Shown: piece after piece, positions 45,372 to 54,398 of the stretch | How the letters are laid out: every line of letters begins with the position of its first letter | How positions within the stretch are numbered: the stretch's first letter is position 1 | From: Vreelandella arcis | Lineage (GTDB): Bacteria; Pseudomonadota; Gammaproteobacteria; Pseudomonadales; Halomonadaceae | Assembly (NCBI RefSeq): GCF_900103865.1 | Contig: NZ_FNII01000014.1 | Span: forward strand, 28,669 to 92,668 | DNA: 64,000 bases | Direction of reading: 5' to 3' | Made by a program: the position numbers and the translations under genes | The notes under the pieces: model-generated | The model's database searches: none | What the model saw: the letters and a program-made list of their open reading frames with translations, nothing else | Told to the model about the DNA's origin: nothing

Positions 45372-46568
45372 CTAAGGCGCAATCAGCACACCGCCCAGCG
45401 CAACCACAATCACCACCGCCCAGGCGGGCAGCTTCCACACGGTCAGTAGCAAGAAACCGGTGAGCGCCAGGGCAAACTCCGGCGGGCCGAGAATCGCACT
45501 TGTCCACACCGGCTGATAGAGCGCCGCCGCTAGAATACCCACTACCGCCGCATTGGCGCCGCGCATCAGCGCCTGAGCCCACTGCCACTGACGAAAGCGG
45601 TTCCAGAACGGCAGTATGCCCACCAACAGCAAAAACCCCGGCAGAAAAATCGCCAGCAGCGAAAGCGCGGCGATAAGCAAACTACCGCCTGCGGGTATCA
45701 ACGCCCCCAAGTAAGCCGAAAAGGTAAACAGCGGCCCCGGAATCGCCTGGGCGGCGCCGTAGCCGGTTAAGAACTGTTCGGCCGACACCCAGCCCGACTG
45801 CACGACTTCCGCCTCGAGTAGCGGCAGCACCACGTGCCCACCGCCAAACACCAGCGCGCCTGAACGGTAGAACGCATCGGCGACATTAAGCCATCCGGCG
45901 CTTCCGGCCAGTAGCGGCAGCAAAATCAGCAACCCGCCGAATAGCCCCAGGGCGACCAACCCAGCAAGGCGGGACACCGGGAATGAAAGCGACTCGCTTG
46001 CCGGGGCGGCGACACTATCGCGACATAGCGCCAGCCCGACTAAGCCGCCTAGCGCGATGGCCGCCACCTGCCCCAGCGGGCCACTTACCATCACCACAGT
46101 CAATACCGCCGCAAGCGCGATCCCCGCACGGGTGTTATCCGGGCACAAATTGCGCGCCATGCCCCACACCGCGTGGGCGACAATCGCCACCGCGACGACT
46201 TTTAAACCGTGAATGATGCCGCTGGCAATGGGGCCATCCAGCACTGCTGCGCCAAACGCAAACAGCACCAGCACAATGGCGGAAGGCAGGGTAAACGCCA
46301 GCCACGCCATGGCCGCGCCCCAGGGGCCTGCACGCATCAACCCCAGCGCAAAGCCCACCTGGCTACTCGCCGGCCCCGGCAAAAACTGGCACAACGCGAC
46401 GAGATCGGCGTAGGCGCTTTCGGTCAACCATTGGCGGCGGGCGACAAACTCGCTGCGAAAGTATCCCAAATGCGCCACCGGCCCGCCAAAGGACGTCAGC
46501 CCCAGCAGCAAAAACGCCTTAAACACCTCGCTGACCCGCGACGTTGTGGAGAGCGGTTGCGTCGTCAT
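45372..46568 (-). CDS. chrA: CHR-family chromate/anion transporter
   Basis: 398 residues from the ATG at 46568 (a TTG lies directly upstream). Two homologous CHR domains of about six helices each: the first has LLGLTSFGGPVAHLGYFR and CQFLPGPASSQVG, the second FGGGHVVLPLLEAEV and GYGAAQAIPGPLFTFS. ChrA exports chromate by proton antiport; long-chain homologues may carry other oxyanions. Stands alone between terminators. Confidence 0.92.
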   Translation of the reverse strand: MTTQPLSTTSRVSEVFKAFLLLGLTSFGGPVAHLGYFRSEFVARRQWLTESAYADLVALCQFLPGPASSQVGFALGLMRAGPWGAAMAWLAFTLPSAIVLVLFAFGAAVLDGPIASGIIHGLKVVAVAIVAHAVWGMARNLCPDNTRAGIALAAVLTVVMVSGPLGQVAAIALGGLVGLALCRDSVAAPASESLSFPVSRLAGLVALGLFGGLLILLPLLAGSAGWLNVADAFYRSGALVFGGGHVVLPLLEAEVVQSGWVSAEQFLTGYGAAQAIPGPLFTFSAYLGALIPAGGSLLIAALSLLAIFLPGFLLLVGILPFWNRFRQWQWAQALMRGANAAVVGILAAALYQPVWTSAILGPPEFALALTGFLLLTVWKLPAWAVVIVVALGGVLIAP

Positions 46569-46594
46569 CAAACGGTTTCCTTTACGCCCATAAA

Positions 46595-46619
46595 AAACGC
46601 CAGGTTAACCCTGGCGTTT
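46595..46619 (-). terminator. Rho-independent terminator of ilvD
   Basis: A perfect 10-bp stem AAACGCCAGG/CCTGGCGTTT with a 5-base loop. On the minus strand it runs into TTTTTTA. Confidence 0.85.
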
Positions 46620-46687
46620 GACATGCAGATGACAGCGTTAAGCTTGGTCTGAAAAGTCGGCGAGCGCAGCCAGTTTTCAGGCAGAGC

Positions 46688-48373
46688 CTAGTCTTCGTTG
46701 TCGGTCACCGCACCGGTACTAGCGGAGCTCACTAACTTGGCATACTTGGCCAACACGCCACGGCGATAACGCGGTTCTGGCTGCTGCCAAGCAGCGCGGC
46801 GGCGCATCAGCTCCTCATCGCTCACGCTCACCTCAATGGTGTCGGCTTCGGCATCGATGGTGATAGTGTCGCCGTCTTCCACCAGCGCCAGCGGGCCGCC
46901 CTCGAAGGCTTCGGGCGATACGTGGCCCACCACAAAGCCGTGGCTGCCGCCGGAGAAACGCCCATCGGTAATCAACGCCACGTCGCTACCCAAGCCCCGG
47001 CCCATAATCGCCGAGGTAGGCGTGAGCATTTCGCGCATGCCGGGGCCGCCTTTGGGGCCTTCATAGCGAATCACCACCACGTCACCGGCGACAACGGTAC
47101 CGTCGTTGATGCGCGCCTGGGCTTCTTCTTCAGAGCCAAACACCCGCGCCGAACCGCTAAACCGTGTGCCTTCTTTGCCGGTAATCTTGGCCACCGAGCC
47201 TTCCGGCGCCAAATTGCCAAACAGAATGCGCAGGTGGCTTTCCTGTTTAATCGGGTTGCCCAGCGGCGCAATGATCTGCTGATCCAACGGATAAGGCTCA
47301 ACGTCGGCAAGGTTTTCCGCCAACGTTTTGCCGGTAACCGTCAGGCACTCACCGTTCAGCAGGCCCACGTCCAGCAGGACTTTCATCAGCGGCTGAATGC
47401 CGCCGATGGCCACCAGTTCACTCATCATATAGTGGCCGCTAGGGCGCAAATCGGCCAACACCGGCACGCGTTTGCCAATCTCGGTGAAGTCGGCAAGCGA
47501 TAGCTCGACGCCAATGGTGCTCGCCATGCCGATTAAGTGCAGCACGGCGTTGGTGGAACCACCCAGAGCAATCACCACGGTGATCGCGTTCTCGAATGCC
47601 TCGCGGGTCATGATGTCGGATGGTTTGATATCGTCGGCCAGTAGCGCCAGCACGGCTTCGCCCGCTGCCTGACAGTCCTCGCGCTTGTCTCGGGAGATGG
47701 CGTTCTGTGCCGAGCTACCCGGCAGGCTCATGCCCAAGGCTTCAATCGCCGAGGCCATAGTGTTGGCCGTATACATACCGCCACAGGAACCGGGGCCGGG
47801 GATCGCCGTCTCTTCGATATTTTTGAGTTCGATCAGGTCGATATCACCACGCGAGTGGGCGCCCATGGCTTCAAACACCGAGACGATATCGGTATGGCCC
47901 TCGCCGGGCATGATGGTGCCGCCGTAAACGAACACGCTGGGGCGATTAAGCCGCGCCAAGCCCATCACACAGCCGGGCATGTTCTTGTCGCAGCCACCGA
48001 TCGCCACCAGGCCATCAAAGCCTTCGCAGCCCGCCACGGTTTCGATGGAATCGGCAATCACCTCGCGGGACACCAGCGAGTACTTCATGCCTTCGGTGCC
48101 GTTAGCGATACCGTCGGAAATAGTGATGGTATTGAAGATCACGCCTTTACCACCGGCCGCATCTGCGCCATCGCGGGCATGCTCGGCCAGCTCGCCAATG
48201 TGGCTGTTGCACGGCGTCACCATGCTCCAGGTCGAGGCCACCCCTACCTGGGGCTTTTTAAAATCGTCGTCGTTAAAGCCCACCGCGCGCAGCATGGCAC
48301 GGCTAGCGGCTTTGCCGGGGCCGTCGACGACAGTTGCCGAATGGCGGCGGGAGTTATTATTAGGCTCGGTCAT
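46688..48373 (-). CDS. ilvD: Dihydroxy-acid dehydratase
   Basis: IlvD dehydrates 2,3-dihydroxy-isovalerate and -methylvalerate to the keto acids of valine and isoleucine. 561 residues, the shorter IlvD type, with Fe-S cluster cysteines in IGGCDKNMPGC and PGSCGGMYTANTM and the signature DGRFSGGSHGFVVGHV. No attenuator-like leader peptide is visible upstream. Confidence 0.96.
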   Translation of the reverse strand: MTEPNNNSRRHSATVVDGPGKAASRAMLRAVGFNDDDFKKPQVGVASTWSMVTPCNSHIGELAEHARDGADAAGGKGVIFNTITISDGIANGTEGMKYSLVSREVIADSIETVAGCEGFDGLVAIGGCDKNMPGCVMGLARLNRPSVFVYGGTIMPGEGHTDIVSVFEAMGAHSRGDIDLIELKNIEETAIPGPGSCGGMYTANTMASAIEALGMSLPGSSAQNAISRDKREDCQAAGEAVLALLADDIKPSDIMTREAFENAITVVIALGGSTNAVLHLIGMASTIGVELSLADFTEIGKRVPVLADLRPSGHYMMSELVAIGGIQPLMKVLLDVGLLNGECLTVTGKTLAENLADVEPYPLDQQIIAPLGNPIKQESHLRILFGNLAPEGSVAKITGKEGTRFSGSARVFGSEEEAQARINDGTVVAGDVVVIRYEGPKGGPGMREMLTPTSAIMGRGLGSDVALITDGRFSGGSHGFVVGHVSPEAFEGGPLALVEDGDTITIDAEADTIEVSVSDEELMRRRAAWQQPEPRYRRGVLAKYAKLVSSASTGAVTDNED

Positions 48374-48509
48374 AGATATTGTCTCTTAGCTTGGCTCACG
48401 GAATCTGCATAGCTTGGCGATATATCTCACATCCCGCAAGACGTTTACTTATGGCACCCCAGCAGTCGGCTCATCATTGCTTTTGCTCTTGATTGAGTGT
48501 AACCCACAG

Positions 48510-48538
48510 TTGACACCTATAGCACTGCCAACTACAGT
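48510..48538 (+). promoter_or_regulatory. Promoter of the toxin-antitoxin operon (leaderless)
   Basis: TTGACA (48510-48515), a 17-base spacer and TACAGT (48533-48538). The toxin ATG begins 7 bases after the -10 box, where transcription should start, and there is no ribosome binding site, so the mRNA is probably leaderless. Confidence 0.65.
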
Positions 48539-48544
48539 TATCAC

Positions 48545-48841
48545 ATGATCGAGTTGATTAAAACCGATGTCTTCGACGGATGGCTACGTGAGCTGCGCGA
48601 TATCCGCGCCCGCGCCAAGATCGAAACACGCATCCGACGCTTGAGCTTGGGCAACCCCGGCGACGTGAAACCGGTCGGTGAAGGAATTTCTGAGCTGCGA
48701 ATTCCCTATGGACCAGGCTACCGCATTTACTACATTACAAAGGGGCCAGTGATCGTAGTACTGCTGTGCGGTGGTGACAAAGCCAGCCAGTCCCGCGACA
48801 TCGAACAGGCCAAAGCCATTGCCGCGCAATGGAAGGAGTAA
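48545..48841 (+). CDS. RelE/ParE-family toxin (addiction-module killer type)
   Basis: 98 residues of the RelE superfamily, in the group annotated as putative addiction-module killer proteins related to HigB. It shows RARAKIETRIRRLSLGNPGD, the core ELRIPYGPGYRIYYI and the C-terminal LCGGDKASQSRDI. Members cleave mRNA on the ribosome or poison gyrase; this branch is probably an mRNA interferase. It precedes its antitoxin by 4 bases. The start has no leader, see the promoter entry. Confidence 0.9.
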   Translation: MIELIKTDVFDGWLRELRDIRARAKIETRIRRLSLGNPGDVKPVGEGISELRIPYGPGYRIYYITKGPVIVVLLCGGDKASQSRDIEQAKAIAAQWKE

Positions 48842-48845
48842 CTCC

Positions 48846-49160
48846 ATGACCGTTACTAACGTCACTTTCAGTCACTACGATACTGCCGATTACCTTCAAA
48901 CTGAGGAGGATATTGCAGCTTATCTGGACGCAGTGATGGAAGAAAATGATCCCGCCCTGCTGGCAGCCGCCCTCGGTGATATCGCCCGTGCACGCAACAT
49001 GAGCCAACTTGCCAAGGACGTGGGCATGAGCCGCGAAGGGCTCTACAAGGCCTTGTCTGGGGAAGGCAATCCGGCATTTTCAACCATCAGCAAGGTTGCT
49101 AACTCCCTGGGATTGCGCCTATCCATCGAACCACTTTCACGACCCAAAGCGCATAGATAG
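48846..49160 (+). CDS. HigA-type HTH antitoxin
   Basis: 104 residues from the ATG at 48846, preceded by AAGGAG that overlaps the toxin end. C-terminal HTH: MSQLAKDVGMSREGLYKALS, then STISKVANSLGLRLS. Antitoxins of this group bind the toxin and repress the operon. Toxin-first order is typical of HigBA-like modules. Only the antitoxin has a good ribosome binding site, which would favour antitoxin excess. Confidence 0.9.
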   Translation: MTVTNVTFSHYDTADYLQTEEDIAAYLDAVMEENDPALLAAALGDIARARNMSQLAKDVGMSREGLYKALSGEGNPAFSTISKVANSLGLRLSIEPLSRPKAHR

Positions 49161-49313
49161 CTAACGTCTATTGTGTGCTCTTACATTTCTACTCAGCGGC
49201 AACTGATGCTGCAAGGCCCGCGCCTTGCCTGAAGCCCTTTGGCGCGGCAATGTTTCGCAAGCGAAACTTCAAGAATCCTAGCCACCCCCACTGCCGTGAA
49301 GGAACACCGCCGC

Positions 49314-52300
49314 ATGTCTGCCAATCCGTCGCTCCTCGATACGCCGCCGTTAACGCCAGGATTCATGGTAGTGCATGGCAATCGCCTGGAAGACCTGCGC
49401 GGGCTGGCGGTTGAGTGGATGCGCCTGTACCCGCTCTCGCCATTGGAGAACGAAACCATTCTGGTGCAGAGCAACGGCATCGGGCAGTGGCTGAAGCTGG
49501 CGCTGGCGGAAGACCCGGACAACGGCGGCGCGGGGATTGCCGCGGCGCTGGACGTGATGCTGCCCGCGCGGTTTTTGTGGCAGGCCTACCGCACGGTGCT
49601 AACCCATGTCTCACAACATGAAGACGCCGTGCCGGAAACCTCGCCGTTCGATAAATCGCGCCTGGTCTGGCGGCTTTTACGCCTGCTGCCCACCCTGGCG
49701 GAGCAGGACGTGTTCGCACCACTGGCGCAGTTTCTTGAAGTCGACCGCGACCAGCGCAAGCACTACCAGTTGGCCGAGCGGCTTGCGGATCTGTTCGACC
49801 AGTATCAGGTCTACCGCGCCGACTGGCTGGACGCCTGGGCCAACGGCGACGACGTGCTGATTAGCGCAAGGGGCGAGTCCCGCCCGCTGGAAGACCACCA
49901 GCGCTGGCAGCCCGCCCTGTGGCGCATTCTGCGCGACGATGTCGCCGCCACCCAGGGCGAAGCGGGCCTCAACAGCAGCCGCGCCCAAGTCCACCGCCGC
50001 TTTTTGAACGCCACCGAACAGCTGGAAGGCCAACCCTGCCCGCAGGGCCTGCCCCGTCGGCTGATCATATTCGGCATTTCATCGCTGCCCCAGCAGACGC
50101 TGGAAGCGCTGGCCGCGCTCTCGCGCTGCTGCCAGATCGTGCTCTGCGTGCACAACCCCTGCCAGTTCTACTGGGCGGATATCATCGAGCATAAGGATCT
50201 GCTGCGCGCCAACCGCTACCGCCAGCGGCGCAAGACCGGCATGCCCGAAGCGCTAGATGTGCTCGGCACCGGCGACGCCGACGATGCCCTGCACCTGCAC
50301 GCCCAACCGCTGCTCGCCGCCTGGGGCAAACAGGGCCGCGACTACTTGCGCCTGCTGGATGAGCACGACGACACCGGCGACTACCAGACCCTGTTCGAAC
50401 AACAGGCGCTGCGCATTGATATGTTCGAGCCGTTCTCTGGCGAGCGCGGCTGCCTGCTCAGCCAGTTGCAGGACGACATCCGCGAGCTACGCCCGGTGGC
50501 CGAAACCCAAACCCACTGGCCCGCCCTCGACCCGGCGGATGACTCATTGGTGTTTCATATCGCCCACGGCCCCCAGCGGGAAGTCGAGATTCTCCACGAC
50601 CAGCTACTGGCCGCGTTCAGCGCCGACCCCGAGCTGCGCCCGCGGGATATCATCGTCATGGTGCCGGACATCGACCGCTACGCGCCACACATCGAAGCGG
50701 TGTTCGGCCAGCTGCCGTCGGACGACCCGCGCTTCATCCCCTACACGCTTTCCGACCAGGCCAGCCGCCACCGCCTGCCGCTGATGATTGCGCTGGAAAA
50801 GCTGCTGCGCCTGCCGGAGCTGCGCCTGTCGGTCAGCGACCTTCTCGACCTTCTCGACGTGCCCGCCCTGCGCCAGCGCTTCGGGTTGGAAGAACGCGAC
50901 CTGCCGGTACTGGAACGCTGGATGGAAGGCGCGGGCATTCGCTGGGGGCTGAATGCCAAACAGCGCCAAAGCCTGGCGCTGCCCGGCGGGCTTAGCCAGA
51001 ACACCTGGGCGTTTGGCCTGCGCCGCCTGCTGCTGGGTTACACCGTGGGCGAAGGCGACGCCTGGCAAGGCATCGAGCCGTTCGACGATATCGGCGGGCT
51101 TGAAGCGGGCCTCGCCGGGCCGCTGGCCACGCTGTTGGAAAAACTCGAGGACACCTGGGAAACCTTCCGCCAGCCCACCGATGCCGCCAGCTGGGTGGAA
51201 CGGCTTCGCACGTTGATGGAAACCTTCTTCCTCACCGACGACGCCCAGGAAAGCGTGATGCTCACCAAGCTGGAAAACGGCCTTCAGCAACTGCTGGAAA
51301 GCAGCAGCGAAGCCCAGCTTGCCGACCCGCTGCCGCTTTCCATGGTGCGCGAGCACTGGCTGGCACAGATCGACGAGCACAGCCTTTCCCAGCGCTTTCT
51401 AGCCGGGGCGGTCAACTTCGCCACACTGATGCCCATGCGCGCCATTCCGTTCAAGCGCGTGTGCCTGCTGGGCATGAACGACGGCGAATACCCGCGCTCG
51501 CAGCCGCCGCTGGATTTCGACCTGATGGGCAGCGACTACCGCCCCGGCGACCGCTCGCGCCGGGAAGACGACCGCTACCTGTTTCTCGAAGCGCTACTCT
51601 CCGCCCGCGACCAGCTCTACATCAGCTGGGTAGGCCGCAGCCAGATCGACAACACCCCGCTGCCGCCCTCGGTGCTGGTCGGCCAGCTACGCGACCACCT
51701 GGCCGCCGGCTGGGCTTATGGCAGCGACACACCGCTGCTCGACACGCTGACCACCGAGCACCCGTTGCAGCCGTTCAGCCGCGCGTACTTCCAGAGCGGG
51801 GAGGACACCGGGCGACTGTTTACCTTTGCCCATGAATGGCGCGAGATCCACGCCCCGCACACGCCCCCTAGCACCCAAGCTGCGCTACCCAAGCCGGAAA
51901 ACATCCCCACCAGCCTTAACCTCGGCCAACTGGGCGGCTTTCTGCGTGAGCCGGTGCGCACCTTCTTCAATACCCGGCTAGGCGTGTATTTCGAGCAGGA
52001 GGCCATCGCCGAGCTGGACGCCGAACCCTTTACGCTGGACGGTCTGCAAAACTGGCAGTTGCAGGATCGGCTGATTGCCGCCCAGCGCCGCGCGGTGGAT
52101 AACGGCGAGCCGCGCCTGGAGGCGCTGAACGCAGAACTTGAACGCTTCCAGGGCCAGGGCGTGCTCGCCATGGGTGCGTTTGGCGAACGCATGCGCAACG
52201 CCCTGGCCGAGCCGATGGACGACCTGTTCAGCGCTTACGAAGAGGCGCTGGCCCAGTGGCCGGTGGCGCTAAGCGCCCCGGAAGCCATTCACGTAGAAGG

Positions 52301-52883
52301 TAACGACGGCATCGTGCTGGAAGACTGGCTGGGCGAGCTGCGCCACAACGAACAGGGTGAACGCTGCCGGTTGTTGCTGCTCAGCAGCAGCCTGATCAGC
52401 CAGGGCAGCGGGCGCGGCCAATACCGTTGGGCTCACCTGCTGCGCCCCTGGGCCGCCCACCTGGCGGGGAACCTGAGCGGCCCGATGACCACCCAGCTGC
52501 TTTCCAAAGCGGGCAACATTACGCTAAACCCCATCGCCGCCGATACCGCCCGTACCCATCTACTCACCCAGCTAAACGCCTGGCAGCACGGCCTGGAAGC
52601 CCCGCTACCGCTGGCGCCCCAGGCGGCGTTTGCCTGGCTGACCAAGCTAGGCACGCCAGAGATGGCGGAAGAAAAAGGCCGGGAAAGCGACGCCTACGCC
52701 GCCGCCGAGTCCACCTATGAAGGCGGGCGTTTTCAGACCGGCGAAGTCGCCCAAAGCGCCTACCTGAGCCACCAGTGGCCGCGCTTCGAGCGGTTATTTA
52801 ACGAGCAAACCCAACACGGCCACCGCTTCGCCACGCTCACCGAGGCGCTCTACGCCCCGCTGCACTATTCGGTTAAGGGATGA
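49314..52883 (+). CDS. recC: Exodeoxyribonuclease V gamma subunit RecC
   Basis: RecC holds RecB and RecD together, splits the duplex and recognises Chi. 1189 residues from the ATG at 49314, preceded by AAGGAA. Its N-terminus has the family pattern (VHGNRLEDLRGLAVEWM, VQSNGIGQWLKLALAE) and later regions MRAIPFKRVCLLGMNDGEYP and RSRREDDRYLFLEALLSAR. It lacks helicase motifs, as expected. recB is not adjacent: pncB lies between on the other strand. Confidence 0.95.
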   Translation: MSANPSLLDTPPLTPGFMVVHGNRLEDLRGLAVEWMRLYPLSPLENETILVQSNGIGQWLKLALAEDPDNGGAGIAAALDVMLPARFLWQAYRTVLTHVSQHEDAVPETSPFDKSRLVWRLLRLLPTLAEQDVFAPLAQFLEVDRDQRKHYQLAERLADLFDQYQVYRADWLDAWANGDDVLISARGESRPLEDHQRWQPALWRILRDDVAATQGEAGLNSSRAQVHRRFLNATEQLEGQPCPQGLPRRLIIFGISSLPQQTLEALAALSRCCQIVLCVHNPCQFYWADIIEHKDLLRANRYRQRRKTGMPEALDVLGTGDADDALHLHAQPLLAAWGKQGRDYLRLLDEHDDTGDYQTLFEQQALRIDMFEPFSGERGCLLSQLQDDIRELRPVAETQTHWPALDPADDSLVFHIAHGPQREVEILHDQLLAAFSADPELRPRDIIVMVPDIDRYAPHIEAVFGQLPSDDPRFIPYTLSDQASRHRLPLMIALEKLLRLPELRLSVSDLLDLLDVPALRQRFGLEERDLPVLERWMEGAGIRWGLNAKQRQSLALPGGLSQNTWAFGLRRLLLGYTVGEGDAWQGIEPFDDIGGLEAGLAGPLATLLEKLEDTWETFRQPTDAASWVERLRTLMETFFLTDDAQESVMLTKLENGLQQLLESSSEAQLADPLPLSMVREHWLAQIDEHSLSQRFLAGAVNFATLMPMRAIPFKRVCLLGMNDGEYPRSQPPLDFDLMGSDYRPGDRSRREDDRYLFLEALLSARDQLYISWVGRSQIDNTPLPPSVLVGQLRDHLAAGWAYGSDTPLLDTLTTEHPLQPFSRAYFQSGEDTGRLFTFAHEWREIHAPHTPPSTQAALPKPENIPTSLNLGQLGGFLREPVRTFFNTRLGVYFEQEAIAELDAEPFTLDGLQNWQLQDRLIAAQRRAVDNGEPRLEALNAELERFQGQGVLAMGAFGERMRNALAEPMDDLFSAYEEALAQWPVALSAPEAIHVEGNDGIVLEDWLGELRHNEQGERCRLLLLSSSLISQGSGRGQYRWAHLLRPWAAHLAGNLSGPMTTQLLSKAGNITLNPIAADTARTHLLTQLNAWQHGLEAPLPLAPQAAFAWLTKLGTPEMAEEKGRESDAYAAAESTYEGGRFQTGEVAQSAYLSHQWPRFERLFNEQTQHGHRFATLTEALYAPLHYSVKG

Positions 52884-52931
52884 AGAGACTTGGCCTGAAG
52901 CGTCCGCAAGCGCGGCTAGTGTTAGCAATAG

Positions 52932-54113
52932 CTAAGGATTCTCGCGGGTAAGCGACAAAATCCGCTTGGCCAGCGAAATCATTTCCGGGTCGCCGGTGTT
53001 CTTTTCCGCCACATCGGAAAGCTTGATCACCGGTAGCCAGCCCTGCCCTTCCGGGCGCGCCTCGACCATCTTGACCACCATGTTCATCGGCTCAACGCCC
53101 ACATCGTTGGTAAAGTTGGTGCCGATACCGAACGCCATCCCGATGCGATCCTGGCAAAAGGCATGAATATGCTCGACCCTTTCCGGGGTCAGCGAATCGG
53201 AGAAGATAATCGTCTTGCTCAGCGGATTAATGCCCAAGCGTTCGTAGTGGGCGATGGTCTGGGACGCAAACTCAATGGGATCGCCGCTATCGTGGCGCAC
53301 GCCATCAAACAACTTGGCGAACTTCTTATCGAAGCTGTCAAAAAAAGCCCGCGAGGTAAAGGTATCGGTTAAGGCGATCCCCAGATCTCCGCGATACACA
53401 TCCACCCAATGCTCAAGGGCAAGGCTATTGGCCATTTTGAAACCAAAGCGGGCACCGTGGAACATAAACCACTCGTGGGCGTGAGTGCCGATCGGTTTAA
53501 CGCCGTGGCGCATGGCCAGCAGAACATTACTGGTGCCGCTAAACGCCTCGCCGCCGTAATGGCCAAGCGCGCCCACCACGCGATCGTGAACGTCAAACGA
53601 GAAGCGCCGCCGGGTGCCGAACTCGGCAATCTTCAGCCCTAAACGGCGGTAGAGTTCGATCTTCTCCTGAGCGCGCTGCTCAATCACCGCATCGGCCTCA
53701 GGCGGGATCGAAACACCGCGCACGCGATACCAAAGCTCGCTGATCAACGCCATCAACGGCACTTCCCAGAGAATGGTGCGGTACCAAGGCCCTTCGATAA
53801 TCACCGAAAGGTCGCTCCCCTGCTGCTCGATAATCACCTCGCTGGGGTTGTAGTGAAACCCGGCAAGGAAGTCGAGATAGGTAGGGTCGAGATAAGGGCA
53901 GGTTATTTCGAGGTAGCGCTTTTCCTCATCGCTCAGGCGAAGATCCGCCATCTTATCGACCTCGCGGCGCAACGCATCACCGAAGCCTTCAGGAAAAGCG
54001 TGCTCGCCACGATTGATAAACGCGTAACGCGCATGGGCATAAGGAAAGCGTTTGATCACGGCGTTCTGCATCGTGATCTTATAGAAGTCATTATCCAGCA
54101 GCGATGTCAGCAT
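52932..54113 (-). CDS. pncB: Nicotinate phosphoribosyltransferase
   Basis: PncB makes nicotinate mononucleotide from nicotinate, PRPP and ATP in NAD salvage. 393 residues with LLDNDFYKITMQNAV at the N-terminus, FGTRRRFSFDVHD, the PRPP region RHDSGDPIEFA, IIFSDSLTPERVEHI and FGIGTNFTNDVG. It is transcribed towards recC and splits recC from recB. Confidence 0.96.
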   Translation of the reverse strand: MLTSLLDNDFYKITMQNAVIKRFPYAHARYAFINRGEHAFPEGFGDALRREVDKMADLRLSDEEKRYLEITCPYLDPTYLDFLAGFHYNPSEVIIEQQGSDLSVIIEGPWYRTILWEVPLMALISELWYRVRGVSIPPEADAVIEQRAQEKIELYRRLGLKIAEFGTRRRFSFDVHDRVVGALGHYGGEAFSGTSNVLLAMRHGVKPIGTHAHEWFMFHGARFGFKMANSLALEHWVDVYRGDLGIALTDTFTSRAFFDSFDKKFAKLFDGVRHDSGDPIEFASQTIAHYERLGINPLSKTIIFSDSLTPERVEHIHAFCQDRIGMAFGIGTNFTNDVGVEPMNMVVKMVEARPEGQGWLPVIKLSDVAEKNTGDPEMISLAKRILSLTRENP

Positions 54114-54274
54114 GAGATCCCATCGTTAGAGTGAACCGAAGCCGCCGGTAGCGTAAACTCATTGCACCAAGAGTGGCTCGGCGACAAGATTATCAGGTGG
54201 CGGGGTTCTCATATAGTCTATAGCTCGGGAGTGCTGGATACATACCTGCCTGGGTGTCGACGACAGATTTCCGC

Positions 54275-54334
54275 GAGGGCGCTGTGAACCCATCCCTGGG
54301 CGCTACTTTTTCCATCCCTGGAAAAAAACCCTCG
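54275..54334 (+). repeat. 60-bp palindromic repeat element, copy A (upstream of recB)
   Basis: Bounded by GCGAGGG/CCCTCGC inverted ends (54273-54279 with 54329-54335) and containing CCATCCCTGG twice. An inverted copy lies inside recB at 54704-54763, matching at about 57 of 60 positions. Other features of the 285-base recB leader region, apart from this repeat, are not recognisable. Confidence 0.85.
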
Positions 54335-54398
54335 CTTCAATCTGCCCTCACACCCCGCTATCGAGCGTTTTGTTTCTATCGTCGATTACCGGAGATCA

